NCBI GenBank assembly: GCA_964016885.1
Contig: OZ024743.1
Location: 193,433,655 to 193,497,654, forward strand
DNA from: Eledone cirrhosa
Lineage: Eukaryota; Mollusca; Cephalopoda; Octopoda; Eledonidae
DNA length: 64,000 bases
Direction: 5' to 3'
Both the position numbers and the translations under genes were made by a program. Below the pieces are notes generated by a model that saw only the letters and a program-made list of their open reading frames with translations, was not told the DNA's origin and did no database searches. Below are positions 31,641 to 43,171 of this stretch, one piece after another; within the stretch, counting starts at the first letter, position 1, and the number at the start of each line of letters is the position of its first letter.

Positions 31641-32700
31641 CCCGGCGTTGCACGGGGTAGGAAACGCATATGCAAAGATTGAGGAATGTACTTGCTGTGT
31701 ACTTTTTGAATTCCCTTATTCTCAGGGAATGATTGTTCATCTACTGGAAACGTAGAACACCAGCAGACCGAATCCAGTAGTAGCAGTGTCAGTGGGCTGA
31801 TTGCGGAAATCGTGTATGAGAAAGGAGTAAGTGTTGTGGGGCGATGTATGTCGTAAGTCTGTTCATGAATTACGTCACGGATGGGGAACACACGCCAGTC
31901 TGAAGGAGCGACGTAATTGTGTGAAAACCAAGTAGGGATGTACATTTAAGTAGGGATATTGAGATGACGAAATCAGCATGGCAACGTAGCTGCAGCAGGG
32001 ATCATAGTACAATTAGCACAAACGGTGGGTGGCATTGGGTTTACACAGCAACAAAGGTGCAACAAAAGGGGTCACCGCCGAATTAGCACACCTGCTGTTC
32101 AGTGTACTTGCGCAGGGCGTTCATACTGCGATGTAGGTGCAACAAAAGGGTTCTTAGTAGAAGTAGCACAGACGTGAGTTTTACGGTGTCAATAACGCGG
32201 CAACGTACACAGGGTGCCGACAAAAATTTTAAGGTTCTCCTCATTTCCTCAATCCCCCGAAAATGGTCCTGCTTAAAAGTGAGTAAGTGTTGTGTCCTCT
32301 GTTAAATAAAACAAATTTTTAACGACATATTATACGCTACTTACGATGTTTAAGTAGCGTTTATATTGAAAATGAAAATGGCATGTAATGCCCAATGCTA
32401 ATTCGTAAATTTCTTAGAAACCATTAATGGAATCGGAAATTTTTTACCACAGCAATGCGAGGGGACTAATTAATGTGTGCTGCAAATTTCGAGGAAATTG
32501 GCTGGATTATCTTTAAGTTACGCCTCAAAAAAGCCTAAAAATGCCTAAAAAATGCGGTTTTTCACCTAATGCGAAAATTGTTTTTAGCCCATTTCATTTC
32601 AAGAAATATAAGTAATGCATGTGTAAAGTTTGAAAAAAATCGGTCGGATACTTCTCGAGTTTTAGGGATTTACACAGACAGACACCCTCTGTTTTATATA
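31628..32700. repeat. CCCGGCGTTGCACGGG-type dispersed repeat
   Basis: It begins ACTAGCAGCAGGACCCGGCG and ends near AAAATCGGTCGGATACTTCT and CACAGACAGACACCCTCTG. I know these end motifs as widespread in invertebrate genomes but cannot assign a class here. No long frame. Confidence 0.5.
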
Positions 32701-32701
32701 T

Positions 32702-32775
32702 TACGGGGTCGATAAAATAAAATACCAGTAATGCACTGGGATAATTACTGTGCCAAAAGAAGAAACAATTATTAT
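32702..32775 (+). mobile_element. SINE-A 3' fragment
   Basis: ACGGGGTCGATAAAATAAAA to GTGCCAAAAGAAGAAACAAT. Confidence 0.75.
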
Positions 32776-32824
32776 AAGTACTGGGGTTGTTTATATCAAT
32801 TTTACCCCCCACCGCTTGTATTCA

Positions 32825-33032
32825 ACCAACAGGAGACCCAAGGGTAGACACCAAGCAAGATGGTTGGCTAACATCCATGAGCTTCGCTAGTTTCGCTTGG
32901 GGATCCAGCTGGATCAGTTGGAGACGGATGCTTCTGACAGAACTTGCTGGAAGGAATGTTTGAGGAGTCCCCCCCCCCCCCCGACCCTCTCAAGAGTAAG
33001 TGGGAGGAGGAGGAGGAGGAAGGAGAAGAAGA
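32825..33032 (+). mobile_element. LINE-2 C-terminal fragment with purine tail
   Basis: Frames contain GIQLDQLETDASDRTCWKEC and LRS. A 12-base C run interrupts, then a (GGA)n tail runs at about 33002-33028. Confidence 0.75.
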
Positions 33033-33170
33033 TATACACATATATGTATGTGCATATATATACATATACAGGGGTGCCTTAAAGTCACTAGACTATTTTA
33101 AAATATAATATTTTTATAATAAATTTTTCCAATTAAAAAAGTTATTTTTGAGCCACCCTGTATATATATC

Positions 33171-33514
33171 ATCATCATCATCATTTAATTTTACGTCCGC
33201 TTTTTCCCTGCTTTCAAGGGTGGGACGGGAACTGATTCTGGCTTGATTTCTACAGCTGGATACCCTTCCTAACACCAACCTCATTTACAGTGAGTGCTGG
33301 GTGCTTTTTTTGCCGTGGCACCTCCACGGCCACTTTGCAGTGGAATGATAGGGACCGCAGTCCCTATCATCTCATTTCTACAGCTGAGTAAACTGGAGCA
33401 ATGTGAAATAAAGTACCTTGCTCAAGGAAACAACACATCATCTGGTCTGAGAATTGAACTCACAACCTTTCGATTGCAAGGCCAATGCTCTAACCACTAA
33501 GCCATGTGCCTCCA
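33171..33514 (-). mobile_element. SINE-B copy
   Basis: (ATC)n, TTTTACGTCCGCTTTTTCCC, CTGGATACCCTTCCTAACAC, then the reversed tRNA head GATTGCAAGGCCAATGCTCT and ACCACTAAGCCATGTGCCTC. Confidence 0.88.
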
Positions 33515-33771
33515 TAATATATATAAGCATAGAAAGCTTGACATTCTCCACACCTACTCTCCCAGAGTCCTGTCACCATAACAAAACCTTGTTTCATAAT
33601 GTGACAATTTGTCTAGCCCTTGTAATAGGAAAATAGACGTTAAACTGTGATGATGATGATATATAGGTTTAAACGTTTAACTAATATATTTCTTCCATAT
33701 ACTGTGCTGTTGCTTTTGTTATTTCTATTTACCTTTTACCTATATATATATATATGTGTATATATTATAAA

Positions 33772-33902
33772 GAGTCAGGACCTGACGGCTGAGCTCTTGC
33801 AGTATCAACAGCTAGTTCCAGATTGATTCAGTCTGGAACTAGCTGTTGGAATGGAGTGGCAAGAGCTCAGCTGTCGAGTTTCAACTCTTTATAATATAAC
33901 CA
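33772..33902. repeat. Inverted repeat
   Basis: AACAGCTAGTTCCAGATTGA pairs with TCAGTCTGGAACTAGCTGTT at the centre. Outer arms AAAGAGTCAGGACCTGACGG and TGTCGAGTTTCAACTCTTT pair imperfectly. Related to the hairpin at 41835. Confidence 0.8.
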
Positions 33903-33989
33903 TACACTACTAGCCCAAGTATCGAGTACTCTGTTAAGTAATGGTCTAACCAGTTTCAAACTGAATCCATCCTGATTTATATATATATA

Positions 33990-34150
33990 TATAGTAATAA
34001 TAATAAATGTGAAGACTAAAATCTGAAGAGGGCTCGATAAGGATAATATATATAAAACCGTAGAGCAAATATTTATTAAAATAACAGATTAAAGTTTAAG
34101 CAAAGAATCACTGCTTTCACCCTTAACGAGATCTTCTGAAACTAAAAAAA
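33990..34150. repeat. Single arm of the foldback family at 37421
   Basis: TTATTAAAATAACAGATTAA through GAATCACTGCTTTCACCCTT repeats the left arm at 37425. The sequence before it (TCTGAAGAGGGCTCGATAAG) is the reverse of the flank at 37590-37615. Confidence 0.75.
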
Positions 34151-34239
34151 TACTAATTAATATCTATATAGTTTCCAGAAAAAGCATTTAGAATAAGAAT
34201 TCAAAATAGGGAGCTCACAGGACAAAGCCAATGGAGAAA

Positions 34240-34385
34240 ACAATGCAAAGGCAGACAGTCCCATCTGTCTGTTTTTCTGCCAGGTGTAGTGTTGGCGGAT
34301 TTCAGGAAGCATGGTAGCTTTGAAGGATGCAGTGTCCTGACAGGTAACAACTGATGCAGGTAGTTTCAGCAACTCTGAGTGTGAA
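34240..34385 (-). mobile_element. LINE-3 C-terminal fragment
   Basis: The reverse strand gives the [19 protein letters not shown] pattern matching 52800-52870. Confidence 0.7.
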
Positions 34386-35282
34386 AAAATTTCCCAAAGT
34401 AATGAGAGCTATACCGTTTTTCTGATTTTGTAAGCATGTCTATGGGTTTTAGACATGGAATTCAAAAAGGTACTCAGGGTTGTTGTTGGAAAGATGGGTG
34501 CCTACAAAGTCAGTTGCCAGATGTCAGAGCTTTAATGTATCATCTCTGAGACATTAGTACATTGACCTGAAATGTGGGTATGCCAATGCAAATGACCACA
34601 ACAATAATAGTTGAACAAATTTTTGGTAAAGAACCCTTGGGAATGGGAAAAATTGGGCAGAGTCATCTGCACGGAGTCGAATCCCACATCTTTCAATGGT
34701 TGTTTAGCATTGTGGTTAATGTACTTGCTTCTGTCCACTTTTTTTCCATTTCCAGGGATACTTTACCCAATTTACCTTGCCTATTATTTATAATGATCAA
34801 TTATTGCTTTGATCATCTGTGTTGAGACACTCACATTTCAGGTTTCAAGTTTTCCCTGCACCCCTTGAGTCAAACAGTTATAAATAAATAAATTTAATTG
34901 AAATTTGCTCTGACATATCTGTATACATACAAGTATGTGAATTTCGTATATCTAAAGATATACAGTATGTTTCATAAATAAAAATTTTGAAAGACCAGCT
35001 ATGAATATTGAAAGGCTGACAGTCAGTGTCGTCTAGTGGATTCCAGCAGAAACAGTGAGGGACAACTGTCAATGTACATTTTGAGCTTCTGGCTCTCACC
35101 AGGATAGTGCTTTCCCTGTTCTCTGCTGGAACTTGAGGCAGGCGAAAGTATATAGTTTTTTCACCTGTATAAGTAGGCTGATTAGCCTCATTTGCATATG
35201 GAGCTGTTGTAATAATATTTTGATAAACCCTTTGTAATTTAAAACTAAAAAGCCCAGCTGAGGGCACAAATAAATTGCAGGG
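34386..35282. other. Intergenic, no gene seen
   Basis: No family recognised. Frames are short and lack splice context. Confidence 0.35.
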
Positions 35283-36268
35283 TCATCATCATCATCATCA
35301 TCATCAGCGTTTAACGTCCGTGTTCCACGCTTGCATGGGTTTGGATGGAGGTTTTCCCACTTGAGGCAAGAGTGATTATCTTGCTCGCATAGGACTATCT
35401 GGCGGGTTTTCTACAGCTGGATGCCCTTCCTAACACCAACCACATTTACAGTGTGGGGCTGGGAGGTTTTTACCGTGTTGCCTACATGGCCACATTACAG
35501 CGTGAACTGTGTGTTTTTTTGTCGTGACACCTACACGATCTCATTTGTTTCGGCCTGGATGTTGTGGCACCAACATAACTTTACATTGAATGGGGCGGTG
35601 TTGATGGGGTGGGGGTGGTGGGACGGGGGTGTATTTTGTTAGAGATGCCTACTGACTGTAGTAGGTTTTACTTTGTATTTAGGTAAGGCGGGTCATCTCT
35701 ATTACTGAGTACCGCCAAAGGTCTCGGTCCAGTGACATTGTCTTGGTGAGGTGTAAGTGTGTGAGGTCGGAATTTATCAGCTCGTCCCAGGTTTTTCTGG
35801 GTCTGCCTATTCTGTGGCTACCGTCTATCTTTATAGCCCTGCACTTTGTTATACAGCTATCGTCTTTCATGCACATCACGCGACCATACCAACGTAGCCT
35901 TCTCTCGAGTAAACAACATCTGATCCCTCTTATTTCTAATTTTTTCCTTAGTTCGTTTATGCTTTGCCGTTCACGTATATTACTATTACACATCCAGCGG
36001 AGCATGCAAGCTTCGTTCCTCTCTAGTCTGCGTATATCCTCTGCACACAATGCCCAGGTCTCACTGCCATGCAACATTGCTGTTCGTATGCAGGCATCAT
36101 ACAACCTGCCTTTCATTTTTAGGGAGAACCCTTTAGCGGCTAATAGTGGTATAAGCTCTCTGAACTTTTTCCATCCAGTTCTGACTCTAGCTACTGTACT
36201 TTCAGAGCACCCTCCCCCACTGCTGATTTTGTCACCCAGGTAACGGAAGCTGTCCACTATTTCTATAG
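35283..36268 (-). mobile_element. LINE-1 copy, 5'-truncated
   Basis: The (ATC)n tail is at 35285-35306. The coding part on the minus strand (36257-35679) runs from [20 protein letters not shown] to [15 protein letters not shown] with no internal stop. It is joined directly to a SINE-A remnant at 36300. Confidence 0.92.
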
Positions 36269-36299
36269 GGTGTCTGGGGCAATTGCCCCCTTCCCCTCA

Positions 36300-36428
36300 T
36301 TACATCCAGCTCTGCCCATAAAGATAAAAGACAAAGCTAACCTTGGTGGGATTTGAACTCAGAACATAAAGGGCCATAACTATGCAACAAAATGTCTGAT
36401 GCTCTACCTATACTACCAATCCACCACC
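36300..36428 (-). mobile_element. SINE-A copy, partial
   Basis: GATAAAAGACAAAGCTAACC, TGGGATTTGAACTCAGAACA, CTACCTATACTACCAATCCA. Confidence 0.75.
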
Positions 36429-36842
36429 ATGTTTACATATCAATAAAAACTGGACCTGACAATATATAACATATTCTGTAATGCAAAATATTATCACTAT
36501 AAAAGTTGTTTTCTACAAGATACAAAACCAAAGAAAAATTGATATGTTTGCTTCAATTACTTATTCGCACAATTCAATATGTAATATGGTTGAAATTATT
36601 TTCTAATTGTAAGGAAACGGTGAGGATGACATTTATAATTGGAGTCAGAGAATTTGACAGGTCACATCATAGAGATAAGATCTTTTTACCTTTTACGCAG
36701 AGAGGCTGTGGCTCTTAAATAAAATATAATTTAATAAAATTCACGTCGTAAATCAAATATATTGAAAAGCTGAAGTATTGAAATAGTTAAAATATTGAAA
36801 ATAAAACAAATGTGAGGTTTAATAAAAATTTATTCTGTACAG

Positions 36843-36887
36843 ATGAATGTGAAATGCCATTAAAAGCTTCAGACTGTTCTGTGGTTG
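36843..36887 (+). other. Exon-like segment, weak
   Basis: Acceptor tgtacag (to 36842). The open frame entered with one base reads ECEMPLKASDCSVVGISTYL and stays open to a stop at 36959-36961. A GT at 36888 would keep phase with the segment at 43172. No homology is recognised. Confidence 0.2.
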
Positions 36888-36964
36888 GTATTAGCACTTA
36901 TTTAGAGGAGAACGGCGAGGAGGTTAGCAAAATGACTTCTAGCATATCTCTCTTTTATTAACAT

Positions 36965-37200
36965 AGATATACATACATATCTCTCTTTTACTAACATAGA
37001 TATACATATATACACATACATACATATACAAATACATACATATATACACTCATACACACACAAATACATACATACTTACACAAATACACACCCATGCATA
37101 CATATACACACCTACACACACAAATACATACATATATACACCCATACACTCACAAATACATACGTACATCAACTTATACACACAAATACATACACATATG
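36965..37200. repeat. CATACA/CACA microsatellite
   Basis: Imperfect ATACATACATAT and ACACACAAAT units over about 235 bases. It includes a 37-base direct duplication (TATCTCTCTTTTACTAACAT). Confidence 0.9.
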
Positions 37201-37420
37201 ATGAAAACAGTCAGAATAAAATTCTAGCTTTGGAAATGAAATAAATTTTCTCCAATTAAATTTGCATCTAAAAACAAAATGATGAAAATTTCAAAATAGT
37301 ATCTGATATTGTCCACAGAATCTTTAACTATATTTCTCCTAAATGTTTAATTTATAAATCAAAATTCTGCAACAAAAATGGACAAGGAAATCTTTCACAC
37401 CAAAACAATATATATATATA

Positions 37421-37557
37421 TATTTATTAAAATAACAGATTAAAGTTTAAGCAAAGAATGGCTGCTTTCACCCTTAACAGGATCTTCTTAAGATCCTGTT
37501 AAGGGTGAAAGCAGCGATTCTTTGCTTAAACTTTAATCTGTTATTTTAATAAATATT
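37421..37557. repeat. Perfect-centre hairpin (67-bp arms, no loop)
   Basis: ATTTATTAAAATAACAGATT ... GGATCTTCTT is followed at once by AAGATCCTGTTAAGGGTGAA ... AATCTGTTATTTTAATAAAT. One mismatch noted (GGCTGC versus GCAGCG). Confidence 0.93.
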
Positions 37558-37824
37558 TGCTCTCCGGATTTTATATATTTTTACATATATATTATCCTTA
37601 TTGAGCCCTCTTCGGATTTTAGTTTTCACATTTATTATTATCACTATATAATTAATTACAACAGTGATATATAAAAGTCTGAATGAGTTGGGTTCTATAA
37701 TCCAAGAAACTAAAGTACCTGTATATGTCACTGTTGTAACTAATTATACCTAACTCATCCAATGGACTGAGTGCTCTTAACCTTGGATATTTCTACCAAA
37801 CTTATATGACAGTATATATATATA

Positions 37825-38010
37825 TAGTTTTTGCTATACACATTGTAAATGTGGTTGGTGTTAGGAAGGGCATCCAACTGTAGAAAACCTGCCAGACAGT
37901 CCTATGCAAGCAAGACAATCACTCTTGCCTCAAGTGGGAATACCCCCGTCCAAACCCATGCAAGCGTGGAACACGGACGTTAAACGTTGATGATGATGAT
38001 GATGATAACA
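37825..38010 (+). repeat. LINE-1-type 3' tail only
   Basis: CATTGTAAATGTGGTTGGTG, CCAAACCCATGCAAGCGTGG, ACACGGACGTTAAACG(TTGATG) and a (GAT)n end. Same subtype as the LINE at 38671 but on the plus strand. Confidence 0.85.
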
Positions 38011-38154
38011 TATATATACATATACATACATATTTATACACACACACATATATATGTACATAAATACATACTGTTGCCTGAATGTGTGGTTGTAATAGTT
38101 AAATAAAGAACCCTTAATATGTAATCATAGAGGTATATATACTATATTGTATAA

Positions 38155-38265
38155 AATAGATATCAAACTGGCTTGTATCTTCCTAGGTATGCAGAGTTTC
38201 CAAAATCACCTTGCTTCGGGACACTCTGTACAGCTAGGAAGGTATATGCCAGTTTGACATGTATT
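38155..38265. repeat. Imperfect inverted repeat
   Basis: ATATCAAACTGGCTTGTATC pairs with GTATATGCCAGTTTGACATG. The outer arms AATAGA/ATTTTAT also pair. Confidence 0.7.
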
Positions 38266-38271
38266 TTATAC

Positions 38272-38428
38272 AATATATATATATATATATACATAAAATT
38301 AGAATTTTATGTATATATATATATATATATATACATAAAATTAGAATTTTATTTGTCGCCCTAGCATATGTACATGTATATATGTGTGTATATGTATGTG
38401 TATATATATATGTGTGTGTGTGCATACT

Positions 38429-38460
<32 letters not shown>

Positions 38461-38670
38461 TATATATATATATGTGCATACTTATATATATATATATATA
38501 TATATATATACTTATATATAGATATACACACACATATATATATATATATTCATACATATATATATACACATATATATATACATACATATATATATATACA
38601 TACATATATATATACACATATATATATACATACATATATATATACACATATATATATATATATACATACA
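38272..38670. repeat. TA/TACA microsatellite
   Basis: About 400 bases of TATATA with ACACACA interruptions, with ATAAAATTAGAATTTTAT palindromes at 38293 and 38336. Confidence 0.95.
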
Positions 38671-38781
38671 CATCATCATCATCATCATCATCATCGTTTA
38701 ACGTCCCTGTTCCACGCTTGCATGGGTTTGGACGGGGGTTTTCCCACTTGAGGCAAGAGTGGTTGTCTTGCTCGCATAGGA

Positions 38782-39229
38782 CTGTCTGGCGGGTTTTCTA
38801 CAGCTGGATGCCCTTCCTAACACCAACCACATTTACAGTGTGGGGCTGGGAGGTTTTTACTGTGTTGCCTACACGGCCTCATTACAGCGTGGACTGTCTG
38901 GCGGGTTTTCTACAGCTGGATGCCCTTCCTAACACCAACCACATTTACAGTGTGGGGCTGGGAGGTTTTTACCATGTTGCCTACACGGCCACATTACAGC
39001 GTGGACTGTCTGGCGTGTTTTCTACAGCTGGATGCCCTTCCTAACACCAACCACATTTACAGTGTGGGACTGGGAGGTTTTTACCATGTTGCCTACACGG
39101 CCACATTACAGCGTGGACTGTCTGGCGTGTTTTCTACAGCTGGATGCCCTTCCTAACACCAACCACATTTACAGTGTGGGACTGGGAGGTTTTTACCGTG
39201 TTGCCTACACGGCCACATTACAGCGTGGA
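38782..39229. repeat. 112-bp tandem repeat x4 inside LINE-1 3'UTR
   Basis: CTGTCTGGCGGGTTTTCTAC starts at 38782, 38894, 39006 and 39118 with period 112 and few differences. Other LINE-1 copies (35283, 57316) have one unit. Confidence 0.95.
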
Positions 39230-39389
39230 CTGTGTGTTTTTTGTCGTGACACCTACACGATCTCATTTGTTTCGGCCTGGATGTTGTGGCACCAACATAA
39301 CTTTGCATTGAAGGGGGCGGTGTGGATGGGGTGGGACGGGGGTGTATTTTGTTAGAGATGCCTACTGACTAGTAGGTTTTACTTTGTAT

Positions 39390-40964
39390 TTAGGTAAGGC
39401 GGGTCTTCTCTGTTACTGAGTACCGCCAAAGGTCTCGGTCCAGTGACATTGTCTTGGAGAGGTGTAAGTGTGTGAGGTCGGAATTTATCAGCTCATCCCA
39501 GGTTTTCCTGGGTCTGCCTACTCCGTGGCTACCGTCTATCTTTATTGCCCTGCACTTTGTTATACAGCTGTCGTCTTTCATGCGCATCACGTGACCATAC
39601 CAACGTAGCCTTCTCTCGAGTAAACAACATCTGATCCCTCTTATTTCTAATTTTTTCCTCAGTTCGTTTATGCTTTGCCGTTCACGTATATTACTATTAC
39701 ACATCCAGCGGAGCATGCAAGCTTCGTTCCTCTCTAGTCTGCGTATATCCTCTGCACACAATGCCCAGGTCTCACTGCCATGCAACATTGCTGTTCGTAT
39801 GCAGGCATCATACAACCTGCCTTTCATTTTTAGGGAGAACCCTTTAGCGGCTAATAGTGGTATAATCTTTCTGAACTTTTTCCATCCAGTTCTGACTCTA
39901 GCTACTGTACTTTCAGAGCACCCTCCCCCACTGCTGATTTTGTCACCCAGGTAACGGAAGCTGTCCACTATTTCTATAGAACCCTCTGCGCAATTGAAAG
40001 AGTTAGTATTTTGTGGGCACTTGCTGCTACTTATTGCACCAGAGCACCGGCCACATGTAAAATCTGTGTTCTTAGTTAGCTTACCTGTGATCCCACTACA
40101 TCTTTTATGCACCCATACTTTGCATTTGGGACATAAAATGGAGTTTCTACCTACGCCTTTCCTACACACTGAGCATGGCCATTTCCCGGAGGGGACCGGC
40201 GCCTTATTTTCTTTCCTACAAACTAGAACTTTAGTCTTAGCCAGGTTAATTTTAAGGCCTTTTGATTCTAGGCCGTGCTTCCATGTTTGGAATTTCTTCT
40301 CTAGCTCGGCCATTGATTCAGCTATGAGCGTTAGATCATCTGCGTATAGGAGTTCCCATGAGCAGCTGGTCTTGAACTCCTCTGTTATAGCCTGAAGGGC
40401 AATAATAAATAGTAGGGGGCTAAGAACAGAGCCCTGATGGACACCAACTTTTATGCTAAACTCTTCACTATATTCGTTGTTAATTCTAACCTTGCTGACT
40501 GTTTCTTTATACATGGCTTGTATGGCTCTCACAAGCCATTCGTCAACACCTAGTTTTCTAAGAGCCCACCAGATAATGGAACGAGGGACTCTGTCGAAGG
40601 CTTTCTCCAAGTCGACAAAAGCTAAGTATAGGGGTTTACTTTTAGCTAGGTACTTCTCCTGTAATTGTCGTACAATGAAAAGAGCGTCTGTGGTACTTTT
40701 GCCTGACACAAACCCGAACTGCATTTCATCTAGATCAATTCTCTCTCTGATTAATTGCGCTATTACTTTTTCTGTGACCTTCATGACCTGGTCGATTAAT
40801 TTAATGCCTCTATAGTTACTCCTATCTAGGGCGTCTCTTTTACCCTTGTAACAGTTAACGATGATGCTGCTACGCCAGTCCTTCGGAACAACCCCATTCT
40901 GTACGACTTGGTTTACTATCCGGGTGACCATGGTGTGTCCCACCGTACCGGAGGCTTTCAGCAT
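39390..40964 (-). CDS. LINE-1 reverse transcriptase ORF (partial, open 524 codons)
   Basis: The minus-strand frame contains the RT motifs [41 protein letters not shown] and YADDL with the catalytic DD. The C4HC3 zinc motif follows ([20 protein letters not shown]). After it come the thumb ([20 protein letters not shown]), [16 protein letters not shown] and [11 protein letters not shown]. There is no internal stop over 524 codons. Just upstream (40964-41178) a second frame ([21 protein letters not shown]) is joined with a small deletion. Clade is RTE-like by the C-terminal motifs, not proven. N-terminal endonuclease absent. Confidence 0.9.
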   Translation of the reverse strand: MLKASGTVGHTMVTRIVNQVVQNGVVPKDWRSSIIVNCYKGKRDALDRSNYRGIKLIDQVMKVTEKVIAQLIRERIDLDEMQFGFVSGKSTTDALFIVRQLQEKYLAKSKPLYLAFVDLEKAFDRVPRSIIWWALRKLGVDEWLVRAIQAMYKETVSKVRINNEYSEEFSIKVGVHQGSVLSPLLFIIALQAITEEFKTSCSWELLYADDLTLIAESMAELEKKFQTWKHGLESKGLKINLAKTKVLVCRKENKAPVPSGKWPCSVCRKGVGRNSILCPKCKVWVHKRCSGITGKLTKNTDFTCGRCSGAISSSKCPQNTNSFNCAEGSIEIVDSFRYLGDKISSGGGCSESTVARVRTGWKKFRKIIPLLAAKGFSLKMKGRLYDACIRTAMLHGSETWALCAEDIRRLERNEACMLRWMCNSNIRERQSINELRKKLEIRGIRCCLLERRLRWYGHVMRMKDDSCITKCRAIKIDGSHGVGRPRKTWDELINSDLTHLHLSKTMSLDRDLWRYSVTEKTRLT

Positions 40965-41194
40965 CTCAGCAACTTACCCGTCTTCATATCTTTGATTGCC
41001 TTACTTATTATACTACCTTCGACTAACACTGCTGGTCCCTCTATTGGGTCGATGTGGGGGAGACTGTCTTTCTCCCATTTATTCTCCTCATTTAGTAGCC
41101 TTTCGTAGTGACACTTCCAAGCTACCTTCTTATCAGCGTCAGTGATGGCAAGTACGCCATCATCGTTAAGTACACAACACATATATACACAAAT

Positions 41195-41231
41195 ATATAT
41201 ATATTCATATACACATATACATGTATATATA

Positions 41232-41326
<95 letters not shown>

Positions 41327-41366
41327 CATTATATATATATATACATTATATATATATATATATACA
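41195..41366. repeat. TA/TACA microsatellite
   Basis: About 170 bases between the LINE-1 5' truncation point and a SINE-A. Confidence 0.95.
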
Positions 41367-41554
41367 TTGTGGATTGGCAGTATCGGTAGAGGGTCGGATG
41401 CCATGCTTTCCAGCATAGTTACGTCCCTTTACGATCTGAGTTCAAATCCCGCCGAGGTTGACTTTGCCTTTCATCCTTACGGGGTCGATAAAATAAAGTA
41501 CCAGTAATGCACTGGATAATTGCTGGCCTTGTGCCTAAAGTAGAAACAATTATA
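41367..41554 (+). mobile_element. SINE-A copy
   Basis: GTGGATTGGCAGTATCGGTA, GAGTTCAAATCCCGCCGAGG, CTTGTGCCTAAAGTAGAAAC. TA runs lie on both sides (ATACATT before, ATACATTATA after), suggesting insertion within a microsatellite. Confidence 0.88.
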
Positions 41555-41614
41555 TATATATATATACATTATATATATATATTGCTCCTGCTGGACATCA
41601 GCAGAGGGTGTTAG

Positions 41615-41636
41615 CCCCCCCCCCCCCCCCCCCCCC
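41615..41636. repeat. 22-base C homopolymer
   Basis: Uninterrupted run of C after GTGTTAG. Assembly length may be unreliable. Confidence 0.95.
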
Positions 41637-41834
41637 GGTGTTTACATAGCTACGGCTTCCTAAAACTGTATTTCTTTGGAGATACAAAATATTTATACAT
41701 ATCGTATAAAGCTATGCTTGAAGCGAAATCCTCTTTCTTTTTTATATATATAATTATATCTACATGAAGATTATACGAGTTTAAGCTGGTAAGACCATTA
41801 TTCAGTAGAGTACTCGATAATTGGAATAGCAGAT

Positions 41835-41932
41835 ATTAGAGTGAGCCAGGGTCTGATGGCTGAGCTTTTGTTTCGACAGCTAATTCCAGACTCATTCCGG
41901 CTGTCGGGCCCTGACTGTCTTTCTAATATATT
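41835..41932. repeat. Imperfect inverted repeat
   Basis: TATTAGAGTGAGCCAGGGTC and CGACAGCTAATTCCAGACTC pair with GGCTGTCGGGCCCTGACTGT and CTTTCTAATA. Same family as 33772. Confidence 0.65.
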
Positions 41933-42031
41933 ATATATATATATGTTTATATATATATATATAGTGATCGTATTGCTGGCTGGGGTTGACTATGTATTAA
42001 TATCCTTTGTTTATATTTTGCTCTAGCTCAG

Positions 42032-42211
42032 TAGGGATTACTGAACTAAATTAGGGATTACTGAACTAAATTAGGGATTGCTGAACTAAATTAGGGATTA
42101 CTGAACTAAATTAGGGATTACTGAACTAAATTAGGGATTACTGAACTAAATTAGGGATTGCTGAACTAAATTAGGGATTGCTGAACTAAATTAGGGATTA
42201 CTGAACTAAAT
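42032..42211. repeat. 20-bp minisatellite, 9 units
   Basis: TAGGGATTACTGAACTAAAT repeated nine times, differing only at one A/G position (GATTA versus GATTG). Confidence 0.95.
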
Positions 42212-42364
42212 CATTTAAATCTTTTATGTTTATTACACCTGGTGATATCCCCGATTGTCTTGTGATATGGTCTGATAATGTAAGCCGGCCATAGAAATAC
42301 ATATTGTGTAATCGTGCAACATTAAGATATATATTGGAATCCAGCCTTCTGTTTTCATTGAAGT

Positions 42365-42403
42365 ACATATAATATATATATATATTTATATACTTGATAT
42401 ACC

Positions 42404-42435
<32 letters not shown>

Positions 42436-42480
42436 TATATACTTGATATACCTGTATATAAATATATATATATATATATA
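42365..42480. repeat. AT-rich palindromic minisatellite
   Basis: TTTATATACTTGATATACCT units separated by TA runs. Similar TTTATATACTTGTATATAAA units recur at 42904-42990. Confidence 0.85.
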
Positions 42481-42789
42481 ATATAAGATCAAAAGATGGT
42501 TAAAGGAGTTCCATGTATTTTATTATGCGCATTTCAAAAACAAACATCATCATGCAATAATATTTGTGTTTTCATCAGATAAAACAGGAGAACATGATAT
42601 GAAGGCTAAAAAACACTTGTGGATAGTGCAGTTTTAAATCAACATATCCACAAGTGTTTTTTAGCCTTCATATCATGTTCTCCTGTTTTATCTGATGAAA
42701 ACACAAATATTATTGCATGATGATGTTTGTTTTTGAAATGCGCATAATAAAATACATGGAACTCCTTTAACCATCTTTTGATCTTATAT
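42481..42789. repeat. Near-perfect inverted repeat (145-bp arms)
   Basis: Arms 42481-42625 and 42645-42789, from ATATAAGATCAAAAGATGGT to its complement ACCATCTTTTGATCTTATAT. The loop is about 19 bases. No mismatch noticed by eye. Confidence 0.93.
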
Positions 42790-43171
42790 TATGTATACTC
42801 CAGTCCTACAAACTGTAGAGTGCTTCTTATCCGATATCTGCATTGCTTTATTGTACTACAATAAAACTCACCTCCTATATATATATATATATATATATAC
42901 ATATTTATATACTTGTATATAAATATATATATATATATATAGTTATATACATATTTATATACTTGTATATAAATATATATATATATATACATACACATAC
43001 ACACACTCTGTGCAATAGTTTTTAAAACTAGCCCAGATAGTTCCATAAAAAAACAAACAACTTAATTCTCAGTTAACAAGGAACACTAAATTATTGTTAA
43101 AACTGAAGAAAAAATTGAACAAAGTTTTTGCTGAACATAGATGACATGATATGTCACTGCTCTATTAACAG

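Larger units (their letters stand above)
38671..41178 (-). mobile_element. LINE-1 copy, longest in window
   Basis: The 3' (ATC)n tail is at 38673-38694, the tail region 38695-39389 contains a fourfold 112-bp duplication, and coding sequence runs to about 41178. It is 5'-truncated before any endonuclease domain and abuts a TA microsatellite plus SINE-A at 41367. Confidence 0.93.
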
